Assembly: GCA_932294295.1 (NCBI GenBank)
Contig: OW028573.1
Location: 60,241,829 to 60,305,828 of the forward strand
Direction: 5' to 3'
Length of the DNA: 64,000 bases
DNA from: Alitta virens
Lineage: Eukaryota; Annelida; Polychaeta; Phyllodocida; Nereididae
Positions 1 through 13,800 of the stretch are shown one piece after another. Both the position numbers and the translations under genes were made by a program. The notes beneath the pieces were generated by a model, which worked only from the letters and a program-made list of their open reading frames with translations, did not search any database and was not told the DNA's origin. Positions within the stretch are counted from its first letter, which is position 1; each line of letters opens with the position of its first letter.

Positions 1-873
1 GTCATTTCCGGTGACAAGTGCACAGTTTCTGCAACAATAGTGATGCGGAGGTGATGCAGAGGCCACAGATGGCGAGATTACCTGTTACAGAAACACAAAT
101 CCTTCTGTGTCATCCTCTAAATAAGTGTGCCATTGAGACTTTGTGATACAGGCAAATTATGTCTCCTTCCTGGCCTCTGGTTCTTGCATAACCCAATGAA
201 GCATCAGGGATAACATGAGGTAAGAGTGCAAGGAAACACTGATGCAGGAATCTCTCAACTTGCAAATGTGTGAATCACGAGCAAGAAGTGGTCAGCATCA
301 AACACAGATAAAACTTACTGGGGGGAGAATTAATCGCATTCTGTTGGAAATCCCACAATAATGACCCAGCTGACAAGGTTGCCTGCCTCAAGACACCCGA
401 CACTTAAGGTAGTGGCAAGACATGGGTAATACCATTAGGGCTTATCCCTGAGACTGCGGGCGGTTGTGTGGCTGGGCTCCGCTTTGTTTGACATTAATAA
501 TTCCTGCTGCCGTGATCTGTGGCTCGGGGCCCTTTGATCCCCGTAACAGAGGGCTGGGAGGCAGTCGTCAGGCACAATGGAACAAGGAGACTTGAGTGAG
601 ACTTGGAGGATATTGTCAGAGCAGGTTTGATGAACTCCTCTTCTCCGTGTATTTCATCTGGCTTGTCCAAGTGGCCCGCGCGCCTCTCACACACAAGGGC
701 TCTTGTGCAATTCCCACCAAGCGTCTTGTCTTTGTGGATGAGGAAGCTGGTGCCCATCCTGCCTCATCCTCTGCATGGGATGCCTGGGGATGCAGAGACA
801 AGCATGTTTCTGGTCTTACATCTGACGCAGGCTCTGTTTGCATCCTCCATTGAGCTGACAGCAGCAGCAGCAA

Positions 874-885
874 CCCCCCCCCCCC
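874..885 (+). repeat. Poly(C) tract of 12 after (AGC)n
   Basis: A short AGC repeat (about 860-871) runs into twelve C. Simple sequence. Confidence 0.8.
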
Positions 886-1451
886 AATTGCATCCCCCTT
901 CCTCACAATACCAGCCGCTTTGTCTCTGCCCAGCACATTTGAACAAACGTAATCCTCGCCTACTATGCCATCTTTATTTGCAGTTACAATTTAGAAAATT
1001 GTGTACACAAAATCAAAAATTGCTTCTTGGAACTAATTCAAACATTAGCACTGTGATGCCATTCTCTCGCGAAGTAACATCCTGAATAGTAGCACATTCA
1101 AAGGAGCTCACAACAATGACCAACCCAGAGTATACACATTTAGACAGAGACGTTATGGGCTTGACACACACGGCTGGCTGGCTCAGGCTGGTTCGGGGAC
1201 TTTTTTGTTTCAATAATGAAGTGTGCGGAACATGCTGAAACAGACGCTGCAGGCCCTAGTGGTGGGGCCTATTTCTTTGGAAGGCGAGCAAGACAGCCAA
1301 AGTGGCGCCCATGGAGGTACTCCTACGATAGTCAAATTCTTTCTACATTAGATGATGAATTCCAAGGTCCTAGCTGATGTCCTCATTGTGTATGCAGCAG
1401 CGCGCATTGTTGTGGTTAGTCCATGTTGGGTGTTTTTGGTGACAAGCAAGA

Positions 1452-1476
1452 TGACCTTGGGCGCGGGTCATGACCT
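1452..1476. promoter_or_regulatory. Nuclear-receptor half-site cluster with inverted IR0
   Basis: TGACCT at 1452-1457 is followed by GGGTCATGACCT at 1465-1476, an inverted repeat without spacer that differs at one base from the AGGTCATGACCT palindrome bound by thyroid/retinoid-type receptors. Both TGACCT sites extend to TGACCTTG, the ERR/NR5A-type extended form. Confidence 0.35.
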
Positions 1477-4400
1477 TGACGCTTGTCTCAGCCTGCCAGA
1501 TAGGTTTCCACCTGTCAAAGTGGTCGACTGAAATCTGGTTATGAGCTAAGGCAGGGGTTGGCCTCCCTGCTCTGTCCAGATAAATCTTGGCAGCTATGCC
1601 TAATACAAACATCTCACAATCTATGGCTACTGCAAAAAGATGACATTCTTTCAGCCCTGTCTTTTTCGACTATCAAATGAATAGGATCCAAAGCTGCTGT
1701 CATCTTCAGTAGAAAAAAGACCACATTGAATTATTGGGCAAAAGAAAAGAAATAGATATATGGAAAAGGAACGGTCATAAAAAAAAAGAAAGGGAAATTG
1801 TGGAGAACCTTCAACTTTTGGTTGTACCTCTAAAAGAAGCTGTGAAAGGTGCGAGCATTTGACAGATAAATCATTGTCAATGAAGGATTGCCCTTTTTTG
1901 CCTGCGACGACCCACTAGGAATGGAGTCATGCGTTTGACACAAGTGCTAGGTTTTCACACGCAATGCTTGCCACATTAAGCGTTAGTCGACGACCACATT
2001 ACAGCGACATTGGTCATTAATATCTGGTCCAGCATCACACCTCACTAAATGAAGCCTTGTCATGTAATAGGCCAGTGACATGATCTGCCCATTGCTGTTG
2101 AGCTGTGCTGCTGCTGCAGGCGTCCACATGCAGTCTGAGCATCTAGCTGATGGGTGCTGCTGCTGCTGCTGATGCCATCCCCATGCTCCATCTGCACTGC
2201 TCACCTAAATGACGTTTCTGCACAGCCCTGTAACATCATTTTCCCCTCCTAGAGATTAAGTGATTCCGCCTAGGATCCTAGATTTGTTTAATAGCGCAGC
2301 TTTCTGCGAAACCAAGCCTGGTGGAGATTCCAAACTGCGCCTGCTGGATTAGCGTGGCACTAAATAAAAATATACTGGTATTAATAGGGTGGGGAATAAA
2401 AGTGAAATTCTCCCTAAATCATCTGTTTATTGATGATATGAGCTGGGGCTGGGGTGTGTCCGATGCACTTGGCTTGCTGGCTCCCTTCATTCGGCCTGAC
2501 GTATGAAATTTGTGTGAGCCGCAGAGCCTACGTGCGTCCAATGGCAATGAGCTACAGAGCCAAATTGAGGTGGCTGACACATGTCAGCAACACTTCTTTC
2601 ATCCATATGTGCTCGACAGCCAGTCCAGATTGCTATGAAGTCTTCTTATTTGCCACTTGTCGTTTTCACAAACACCATCAGATTCCTGTAAATTAGAAAT
2701 AAAATTGCCAGCATCATTATTCAATCACTTCCTGCTGGGAGGCCTGTCACTTGTTGTTTCAATCATGGCTTCAGTTGCTTCAGTATTTTGACCTCATTTA
2801 CCTCCAGCTTTTTTCTTCTCTAACTTTTTTTAAACTGTAAATAAGAAAAATTAAAAGAGTAACTTAACCACGAAACGTCAAGATCTCACTCTTACTGAGT
2901 CACCAATCACGAGTCATTGGAATATCAACTGTTGCTCTGAACTGTTTGTTTTCAACCGAAACGTTGAAATATTAATGAGCCTGGATAAAAATAAATAACC
3001 TAAAAAATCTCTGCTTAGCAAACGAAGAAGCTGCGATAAACAAAATAATGCCAGAAGATTTGACAATGGTGTTTAAGAAAAAGACAGGCGTCAGTTTCAA
3101 CACACTGTCATCATTACTCAATTACGCGTGATGCCTGTATAGAAATGGAAAATGGATGGCTTTCAAATCAGATATTGCGATTAGGGCCTGTAGCTGATCA
3201 GCTGATCGCTGCCAGCGATATGAGAATAGTTTCCGCCAGAGGCCGCTCGAGTCAGTGTTCTTGGAGAGGTGCATGGGGGCGCAGTGCTTGGCTGTGGATG
3301 GAACTTGCAAAGGTTCATGTTGTGTGAGCTTCAGGACTGCTGGAGCTATTGCTGGGCTCCTGGCTTCTTGCCATGGAATTTTTTGCCTTAATAACATCAC
3401 ATTGATCTTTTTAGCAACAAAACACGATTATTCTCCTCAATACCAGGCTAATACATTGCATGGGGGGCTTGATTTGAGTCCTAGCTCTCTGCCTCAAAAC
3501 TTGTAATGAGCCGGGGTCTTTTATAACGAAGTCATTGCGAGAAATGCTCAACTATACACGACATGGTTTGAGGAGTTGCATGAGGAGCAGACATCGTTTG
3601 CAATCCTATTGCGGGGAATTCATTTGTCTGGCAAAAGTCTCCTATAAATACGGAAGACAATATGAGCCAGGGGACTGATAAACGCTGCTCAGCTAGATGA
3701 AGAGATGCGGCAACAGAATTGGGTGAGGGGGCATCAGGCTGAAACGGTCTGCTCCATCCCCAATCAGGTCTGCTGCAGCAGCCACTAATTAATTAATTGT
3801 CACGTCCTTTGTTTTCGGGGTGCTGCACTCTATTTCCCCCAAGTAGCCATCCTGCCAGATCCCCCGCACTGAATTGCCCGCAGGCAGCAGCAGTCACCAA
3901 TATATGTGGGTCTATCTGTGACACTGTGTGGCACTTTGTTCAGGATAGCGATTTGTAAGGGGGCTTTGCAGGCCACTGGCCAATAATCCCCTTCATGGGG
4001 TCTATGGCTTGTTTAGCATGGGGAGCCTTAGTCAGAGCCCCTGGCCTCCTGTCAACCCCCCTGGCCATTGTACGCGAGGGGCACAAAAATAAAAACTTTA
4101 ATTTCGGGCTGAATAGTGGGATCAAGTTGTCGGGAACACAAATGCTGAAGGGACGAGCAAGGAGACTGGCCCGCTAATTACCCTGCCCACGTCGTTCGCC
4201 AGCAATTGTAACAGTATAAAGAACCCCGAATAATGCATGGTCCCCCGTGCATTGTATGGGCATTCTCGTCCGCCACTGACAGAAATTTAATAAAGTTTGC
4301 AGACATGTGCGCTGAGGCGGGGGGTGGGTTATCACTGTAATTGTCAGCATCTCAGCCCTTCTCTGCCTCCCTGACGTTTACAGACGGCCGATATGACGCC

Positions 4401-4623
4401 AGAGTGCGCAAAACCTATCCATCTGACGTATTTATTGAAGGCAAAGTATCAAAAGGGACGATGAAAGGGAGCCGCTAGTTGAAGCCCAAATCCGAGCGTG
4501 CAAGTGCAGCTCCGGTGCAGGGTTCTGTGCAAGAGTAGCAAAACTAGGCAAAAGGCGTGGCGGACGGGCAGTCACGTCTCTTGCTAGCTAGATGGCCATT
4601 GATACAGCAGTGTGTTTTGATTA

Positions 4624-4930
4624 ATGAAGCGTGCTGGAGCTGACAGGACCAAGGCAGCCGGGGACTTCCTGGCAGCACGGAACCCGCGGGGAGCTCCCCC
4701 GGGCAAGAGCGCCCGCCCCGCGCCCTGCCCGCCGTCCCCCGAGGAACGAGCGCCCTGGCGTCTGCAGACCGAAACGGGCTGTGTTGAGACGGGCCAGGTC
4801 ATCAATTGTATCCCCTCGACGCCCAGATAAAAGCGTCAGGCCAGAGAGTCGGAAGATAAGCGTATTGCCACGACCATGGATCACTTGAGATCCAGCACAA
4901 CAGCCCCGTCGCCATGGCCCGGCTGCCAGC
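4624..4930. other. CpG-dense, GC-rich island
   Basis: A block of about 300 bp that is far richer in G+C and CpG than its surroundings, with runs such as CCGCGGGGAGCTCCCCCGGG. Overlapping short ORFs exist in several frames, as expected from few AT-rich stops, but none has recognisable protein sequence or splice sites. It could be an unannotated promoter, a first non-coding exon or a GC-rich regulatory element. Confidence 0.45.
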
Positions 4931-7900
4931 GCTAAACTCCCCTGCAATTCCAATATCGCTAAATGGACTGGCCAGCTTCCGTTTAAAATCGATAAAACCT
5001 ATAAATTTGCAGACAAAAGAGAAAAGTCTGTGATGAAATGCAGGTAGCTGTGAAAGGCAGTCTCGTATATTAGGCACTCATTGTATCATGTGTGTTTTGC
5101 AGGTTGACCTCTGAAGCCTGCTGAAATGGAGACTGTCACGTGCTCAGGTCAAAATGGCCTCCGCCAGAAGCGTCCTTAACTGCAGCATCGATCAGGGCCT
5201 TGACAACCGAGTCAGGTGAGCACTGGAGCTTTCCAAATAACATGACATTGTCCTATGACGTGAGGCTGCTTTCAAATGCAACCTGAGATGTTTTCTTTAA
5301 ATGAGCTGTCTAAACTTTTCTTGTGTTGTAAGCATAGTACTTCGGAGGGAGGGGAGAAGTTAGCTGGAAGTGACATTGTTGGTTCTGAGATTCCTCTTAC
5401 TGTCAGGTCGACTTGGAATTGTTGGAATATTTTATTAGCCAATGTGTAAAGGCATTGCATTTGGAACAGTTATACGATGCCAAGACTTGAAAGACCTTAA
5501 AGACCAATGAATACCTTCAGTATTATGGACATTTTGTGTCGAGTCATGTGTGTTCTGTTAGAGTATCATGGTTTAATGCGAGTGTAAAAACCACAGAATG
5601 TCATCGAAAGGCATGGCATGTTGAAGGTGACCTTGGCCATTTCATACGACGCAGCGATCACAGTTGTGGCTCACCTAATTCGGCACAATCTCGTAAGGAC
5701 AACCTGAATCATGTCCAATCGATGTTGGTCATTGTAAGGTCATTTCGGCACGATCTCTCGTCACGCCAACTTCTCATTGTGTCCCAAGTGAACGATAGGT
5801 CCTAGCTTGGCAAGCATTCCTCCAAAATCTGGCTAGCTGCGAGACTTGTGGCCACTTTAGGCACAAGAAACGAACCGTTTATAGGCACTGAACTGAGGTG
5901 GTAAAAACCTAAAGTCGTGACCTCGAAATTCTGCCAATTAAGATAAGATAATGAGGTGTTACAAAAGGACGTGGGTGGCTCTTTTGCACCACACAGCCAA
6001 GATTAATTTTCTACAGTAGGACACAGAAGTCATCGCGGCTCACGGACTTGTCAGAGATGATGGAGGACTTGTTTATTACGTAATGTAACTTGTCAGCGTC
6101 CTGGCGAGATGATTACGCTGCTCACGAGCGTGTCGGTCACGTCACAAAAAAAGCAGAGAATCTGTAAGACGTCCAAGTCAGCATCACGCATCAGTGGGGC
6201 TGCTGCTGTCGAGAAAATTGCCAAAAAGATCTTGGCAAGAAAATAGCAAAACCCTTGCCAACCCGAGATCACAGGTTGGTGTGAGGTGTGCTTTTTGGGT
6301 AAGCTGTAACACTATCTTGTGTTCAATCAGCCTAGAGCATGCGGTCATGGTGTTGGGAGCTTGTGATCATGGGTGCAAAACAAGATGGTCATCTCCAAGG
6401 TCATTGTTGGCCTTTCTCAGGGTCATCGGTGCCATCGCTGGCATCTGTTGTTAAATTGTGAGGGATAATAGCCAGTGCATAGTTGGCAGTTAGGTTGTTC
6501 ATCACTTTCGGGTTAGTTGTAACTGTGGAAGGGGGCACCTGCTAACCGAAGCCCACACACCTCGCTAAGTTGCAGCTCATAAAAGCTGCTTGAAGGCTAC
6601 TGTGTCATGCCAAACCCATTCACCCCGTCCCCACCAATTACTCCAGGGATATGAAAACCAATCACGATTTAATGAGAGAATAATGAAGAGAGGAAACTGA
6701 CACACCTTGCTTACACACAACACTGGCTTCTGTGGGACCACAGTCTCCCATATCATGTGCCAAATCTGTTTTATCGGTATAATAACAGCTTATCGCCATG
6801 TAATTAAAGTCATGTAGTCCATGATAACCATCTGATCGACCCAAGGGCTATAAGGGACTATAACGTAGCAGCAAATTTTTCACAGGCTTTGTTATCTGAT
6901 AACTTAGGTAAATTTCTCCACAACTTGTCACTCCTAATTTGCACGGTCTACCAATCTAGCTTGGCATGTGGTGGTGGTCCCAAAATAGGACTTTTGACAA
7001 GACTGAAAAGAACCAGGTGAAAACTGAATATAAAATAGTGTGATTGACAGGGAACAAAGTGGGGATGTCTTGCCTTATGTCTCTTCTGTAACACAATGAC
7101 CAGAAGAATGACCTCTTGACAGTGTTCTTAGAAGGTCACAGGGGACACTCTTAGTGCCACATCTCTTGTTGGTGCCTCAGGGCTGCTGAGCTGCACTTGG
7201 TGGAAATAAATCCCTTGGGTGCAGTCGGCCAGTAGCACTCGACTGGAACCATACAACACCACGAGCAAGAGTGCATTTAGATTTAAGACCACAGCAAATT
7301 TCCAACAATGACAAAGATCGTGCAGATTCAATTAGTTTATAGCGAGTAAGACCACGAGATTCTTGAGTTGATGTGGGGTTGTTTTGGTGCAGTCATAAAT
7401 CACTGTTAGAGCCAGTAACCATGGCAAAGCATGCACACTTGATGTGGCGAGAGATGCTGCCTCACACAAAAGAGCATCAGTAATTACCCCAATCACAGAT
7501 ATTAAAAATCAGACCGAGTAGGCTTCTCATTAATTATGGCACCTTATAATAGGGAGTGACATGAAACAGTGTTCTACGGCACGTCAAGGGTGCATACTTT
7601 ACGTAACAATTGTTAGGGCATGATGCGGAATGACAAAGGATGCTGGATTGATGCAGATGTTGCGAGCCTGCAACCCACCAGGTGTACCCAATCCACTTAA
7701 CCCTTGGCCCACCCTGGCCCATTTACCACAATACTGGCTACATTTGTTTAGAAAGCTGCCATAACGATCGCGTAATTTGCCCGTTAACTCTCCCATTAAG
7801 TCTTTAGGCCAATATATCACTGGGGCCGGAGTGTGTCAACATTGTGACAATCCATCCAAAGCCACGGCTAACTTTTGCCACCAAGTTTGCTGACCACATT

Positions 7901-10717
7901 CACTTGGTGTAATTTGCAGCCGAGTGCAAACAGCATGTGAGTACTTGTGGTTAGCCTAATTGTGCCGCTTAAACCAACCAGTCATCAATACAGGTGCATA
8001 CTGTGATTATAAGCTGTATTTTCATATCACCTAGAGATGACCTTTTGCACATGGTGGACCACAAGGTCAAAAGTCCCTTACTTCAAACGTGTGAACTTCC
8101 TTGCTACTGTTCATGGATCCTCTCCTGTTTCAAGGTCAATCAAGGATGGGGAACTGTACTGAGAACAGTGCCCTTAAATTACAATTACATTTTATGAAAA
8201 AGGGAGTACAATGTAGTTGTTTTATGGGCTAAATGCCGCAATAATCATGGCAAGGACCTGTGGGGCCCTTTATAGAATATTGTCAACTGTCAACACTGTT
8301 CAGCTGTTTGCCTCTTGCTGCATTTGAGGTTCGACATTCGATGATGCAGGGTGTGTGACTTAAAGGGCATGCACCCGTCTTGGCTTGACTGTTAGACCCA
8401 ATAAACTGCAACTGCAGATGCTTGCCATTCATGTTGGAGACGGCGAAGCGACTTCCTGCTGGCGGTGATCCGTCGCTGTGTTCGTCCGCCCTGGCTGCCA
8501 TTGTGTCACACGCTGACAAAACATTGGCCGGTTTGACTAGGGCTCAGCATCAAACATCGCTTGCCATTCGGCCGCCGTTTCATTGGAATTAGAAGACACG
8601 AGACCAGGTTGACAGGCGGAAACACATGTAGGCAGCCTATTACCTGACCACACACACGGCCCTTCTTCAAATCTAATGCACAGCACAATATTTGGAAGAC
8701 AACATTCTGCCCTTTTTTGCCCTAGGGGAGATTTACCTTAATTTCACTCGTTCAAAACCTATCCGGCTTAATAGGAGGAAGTTCACATAGAATAGCAAGG
8801 GGGCCCAGAGGCACAGACCATTTGCATAGATAATGCGAGAAAACACACACTATAATACGCTGTGATAGAAAGTCAGGAATGTCATATATGGAATCCCCTA
8901 CTTCCCCGATCTCATACGGGCTGTAATAAGCTTAGTTAGATGATCTATGGCGGTGTGTGAGAGCAGATAATAACCAGGAAACTGGCGCAATGTTAAATCT
9001 TGTTATATCATAAAAGGAGCAATACAGACGCTTGATATGCCCAGGGACTCCCTGGCCCTGCCCATCACCCAGCCGTGTCCTGCATTCGCCAACTTTCCCC
9101 TCACTTTATGAGAAAGAAATCCGGGGAAAAGACTGGGCCTCATAAAGCTTGATGAACCTGTTCCTTTTGAGAATCATTGCCAGGATAGAAATCGGTCAAT
9201 CATCGGGTTTTATTGATGAGGGGAGGGTGGGGAAAGGGGAGAGGGGTTGTGCTAAATGCTTGGAACTCCCCTGCACCGTGTCTCCGAAGTGGCATGGCCA
9301 GCGCCATAATATCCGTGGGTCTGCGCTTGGGGAGCAACTTGAGTCAACACTCTGATCGTTGGCTAGTTTTGTTGCTGTGGTGGGCCATTGAAACCAGCCG
9401 GATATTTGGCTCAGTTCAACAAGGGTGCGCACTGCGCCCTCCAATATCGGCCGCTCCCCCTCTTGGACCAGCTAAATGATGCCAGGCCTGCGACACTCTA
9501 CACGTCAGCGGGCCAATCATTGCCAACTTCTATCGAACGTTCAGGGGACAAGAGAGCTTGCTGTTTGCACGCCCCAGTCCTGGTCACTCCTATTGTGTTC
9601 AGGTCAAAGACGAAAGATGAAAAGTTTTCTACGTCTTCTTCCACCCACATGTCTTGAAAGAACTCGGCTGCCTGGCCAACACATGACTCGCTCAATTCCT
9701 CCTGCTGGCGTCCCAGATAAATTTGCATTTTCCATTTGGTTTGATTCATATCTTTGTCCAGAGCCCAGGGACATTTGCTGTTGGTTAAGCTGGTTCAAAT
9801 ATTGCAAAGTTCTAACATTTCAAAAGTCACTATTGACAGTACAAGTTTTAACTTAAAGCACTATATTAACATAGAATGTTCCATCTGAATTAAAGGTGCC
9901 TTTATGTATTAAAGAAAGTTGAATTTCTGTTATGGCAGCTATTATTCTTACGTGGTATTATAGATCACTATTAGGTTGCCATAGTACAATAGTACAATAT
10001 CAATCAATAACATCTGTGCACATGCATTTGTTGGAGAGCAACCCTGTCTTACTCCATTGTCTGGATTCTTCACCATACGAAGTCAGATCTCATCCTGTAA
10101 CGCGAGAAGTCACGTGGTTATTGCGTCATGTTAATTAGCCCGCCTTCATTTGCATATTGAGTCTTAGGTCTGGTGCAACGATGTTAGATCATGGCGGTTA
10201 GGCACGTTTGCATTTGAATGGAGAAATGAAGAGATGGGGATGTGAAGCAAACGGGAAAGGAATGCCCAGGCAAGGAAGGGAGAATGTGCCATCTAATACG
10301 TGATAATAAAGATGTTGGCTGATTAGCTGGCTGCAGAATGATGATCCACAGGCTGGTTTTCATTGCACAAAGAGAGAAGAGTGACTTTGTCAGGGCTGCT
10401 GGCGATTACCGCATCTTCCCACAATTGCCTGGCATTCTTCCTATCACAGCATCCTCTTTGAGCCAGAATCAAATTAACTGCAACCGACATCTCTCTTCTG
10501 CAGCCTTATACGACAAGTCCATTGTAGCTGCACACCCTGCCAAAATGGCCTATCTATTATCTTGCTGTTTGGTCTATCCTCTGCTTCGGAATATGAAACA
10601 GTCGATCCATATACAGTGTATATGTTCATGCAGGCCTATACTCAATATGTATTTCGTGCTAAATAAGCAATTGCTGAAGATATAGCCTAACCTTACACAG
10701 TTTGTTTACAGCTGAAC
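4931..10717. other. Non-coding desert with scattered binding-site words
   Basis: No gene is supported. Visible items are an ERR/NR5A-type TCAAGGTCA at 8130-8138, AGGTCAAAAGTCC at about 8064, an octamer ATTTGCAT at 8820-8827, CACGTG near 5139 and the composite at 10111-10155. Confidence 0.4.
10111..10155. promoter_or_regulatory. Composite of E-box, CRE-like, homeodomain and octamer sites
   Basis: In 45 bp the sequence contains CACGTG (10111-10116), TGCGTCA (10122-10128), TAATTA (10132-10137) and the POU octamer ATTTGCAT (10148-10155). A homeodomain core next to an octamer is typical of developmental enhancers. No coding sequence surrounds it. Confidence 0.4.
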
Positions 10718-10848
10718 TCATAGAATTGGAAACTGAACTCCAGAGGACGTCATGTGAATGCAGGAATCTCATTGGCTGAGGAGTTATAACCAATGGGGGG
10801 TCCTGAATTCACATGACGCCATCTGGAGGTTTGTTTCCGAGTCTATGA
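10718..10848. mobile_element. Palindromic fold-back element (MITE-like)
   Basis: Two ~58-bp arms, 10718-10775 and 10790-10848, are inverted copies around a 14-bp loop. Matching landmarks are TCATAGA, GGAAAC, CTCCAGA, GTCATGTGAAT, CAGGA and CATTGG. The arms differ at several positions, so the copy is not brand new. A near full-length palindrome with no coding sequence is typical of a fold-back or MITE insertion. Superfamily and target-site duplication are not determined. Confidence 0.7.
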
Positions 10849-13800
10849 AATCGTATTGACTGCTAAGCAAAACATAAATGTTGAAGTGAATGACAACAAA
10901 GTTAAATGTTTTGAATGATTATATCCTGTTTGCAGTTTTTATTGGCCCAATGTATCAACCATCAATCTTAACCTGTCTGGAAGATAATAACTATGATAAA
11001 AAAAATCCCTTCACTAAATGTCCACCGTTGCCACAACATATTGAATGATTTATAAGCCTAATTAGCGTCAAAATACCGTGCATCATTTTCCAAGCGTTAT
11101 TATTTTGCCTTCTCAGTATATAAAAAGGTGCATGGTGGCGTGGCTATTTTTGCTTGGACAGGCTGTGTACATACATTGGTCCAGCTGACCAGACTCAGCA
11201 GTCAATATTCATTGGATGGCCTCATCCTCCTGGACTGCCCGTTTATGAAGAGACACGAAGCATTTATGGGTCAATCAGGGCATCATGGCCAACATAACAC
11301 ACCGCTACAGCCCTGTCTTATTCCATGGACAAAACAGAAAGAACTTGTATCTCGAGCATAACAGACGAAATGCGTGTTGAGATGATTTAATTTTCATGGT
11401 GGTTCTGATAGAATGTCAAATGACTGTTCAGCTTCTTGTTCATGCAATGACCTCTTTAATTATGTCGATGAAGTCCTAAAGAAATTATGTGCTGTTTCAT
11501 TCAACAAAATCTTGCAATCCCTCCCATAGTGTGGTCAAACGCAAGACGTTTTCTTTCAACTTTTCTCCCCTTTTTTTAATCTTGGTAAACCAATTTACCC
11601 CAATATGTCTCCTTCCGCGAGACGAATCACAAACTGTGGCTGTGTTGCTGCGCCAATCTCATCAAGTGCGCAGTCTCCTTGGGAGGACCGACTGAAAGTG
11701 TCACTTCATCGAAGATCAAAGTCTCTGATATTAAAACTAATTTTCACACGAGTTGTTGAGTTAGAGGCGCTTGAAAGACGAATTTTACACAGATCAATGG
11801 TGCCTTCTATGAAAGACAAACAAGAGCTCTAAAGCAAGCGAGAAACACTGCTGTGGCATTACTTTCTTCATAATAATCCCAAGTAAGTCTGCAGGAGCAC
11901 TTGAAATCTCTTTGTGTAAAGAGTTTATTCAAAGGATTTTTTCAGAAGCAGCTTCTCTCACAGAACTTCACTGAGATGTCTGAATACAAGAAGTAGGGCA
12001 TGGAGTAGAACAAGAAGGAAGATAAGCTGTGAAAATGAAGAAACCCAAAAGACAATAGAATGTGGAAGGAGGCCTGGGACAGGATGGAAGGATAAGCAAC
12101 AAGTTGCCAAGGGCAACACATGACTGTAGAAGTTGGCTGACATGTTGAGAATGCAGCAAGGTCAAAGGTCATAGCACCGTCTTCCCATGTGGCTCCTCCT
12201 AGTGACCAAGGTCATTTAAAGGACAGTAGTCACGTCTCAGCATTGGCCATGTCACATCATGTCAAGCACAAGAAAGCATTACTTTTTTTTTGATAGCTGA
12301 CATAAAAGTTACGACTTTTCTTTAATGTGAATTGTATTGTCGTCAGGTTTATGGTTTCATTTGACCCATGCAACTTGGTGATTCATGCCATTTCCGCTAG
12401 AGGGTGAGCCTGTCTAGTTTTGTTGTTCCAAACTGGGGACACTATTTCGAATCATAAGGGCAAAGGTCTAAATGTAGAGTACATGTCATGTCAATTAAGG
12501 TGCCACGGATTCCTATCACTAGTTCAGCAACTAACTTATTGTATCTTATCTCAGTAAATCAAGGTCTCTACCTTCAGCACAGATCCGCCGGAAGCTTTGG
12601 CAGGAACCTGTATAGACGATAATGACAAAAAAGATGCTGAAAACCAGGAAACAGATAACATATACAAATGTACTTGTAGTTCATGAATGACAGAAAGATA
12701 AAGAAAGCAAAGAACGTATATGCTGACTTGGAACTTTCACCAGGTATAATACCCAGTTTAATCAACTCCAACAATGGCTGACATTGTTGCTTGCACCGAC
12801 TGATTTACCTTGAAGATGCTACTAGTTGGCAAGTTTAAATATTTTAGAAGAGCGTTATTTAACTAGCCTCATCCCGAAGAAAGCAAGCTCATCTCAGAGA
12901 ACTCTTGTGATATCAGTTTTCTTAGCGACATGCCTCAGCATCCTATAAGACTGGCTTCATCGTGATCAACAAACAACATGTTCCTCTAGCTAATATTGAC
13001 TTTTCCTTCTTTTCGTTAAAACCTTATCTATAGGACTTGTTCATTAGGCTAAGTACTTGCACTTGGTCAACACAACTTTTGTCTTGGTTAGGACAATGCA
13101 TGTACTCAACTTGCATCCCATTACTTCCTAAGCTTGCTTGTCTTGTCATCCTTTGTTATTCATTCTGACTGTATTGAAGATGCCTAAACAGTAAGATTAT
13201 CTTGCAGTGACCATTACTAGTACCCATTAGATCATCAGAACGAAGCTCAGAAGTTTAACCCTTCCATAGTTTGGCCGTAGTGCATGAATACGTGAAAATC
13301 ATTCTGAGAGCCAGTGCTAATACCAATTTCCAATTTCCATGAGAAATTTCGTGTTATTCTTTCCTAGCATTATTTGGTTGGCTTGGAGCAGAATTTCAAA
13401 ACACACAACACTTTTATAAGATGTTAGTAGAAGGAAGGGTGGTGATTAGTTGCATGTTAGGTAAAATATTTGCCAGGGTGTTTTTTAGCAGAGCATGTGG
13501 GCTGATGGTGAAGGCTTGCAGCAAGGAGGTGTGCTTGGCCTTACTTTTCAAGGTGCAATGTGTATCCCAGTGTGTGATAAAGTTACAAGCAGACGTGTGT
13601 ATGGCGGGGCAACCCCAGCCTTGCGTCTTCAGGCTCATAGGATATTCATGAAAATGCAATAAAGCCTTAGAGCACATAGTTTGGCTGGGGATAGAATGGG
13701 TCTTTAAATGGCTGAGACAATGGCAGGCTCAGGCATATTATTAACAAATAAAAAAGAAGCTCTGGCAAGGGACACATCAGCCTAGTTGTTGAGTAACACA

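Larger units (their letters stand above)
1..4570. other. Non-coding, regulatory-looking desert
   Basis: No exon is supported here; ORFs are short and unrecognisable. It contains the half-site cluster at 1452-1476, CTG/CAG tracts near 2108 and 2155, and a homeodomain-core array TAATTAATTAATTG at 3786-3799 next to CACGTCC. Confidence 0.4.

Noticed and set aside
603..1085. 160-codon plus-strand ORF
   Set aside because: Low-complexity Pro/Ala stretch from the AGC/poly(C) repeat and no protein-like composition.
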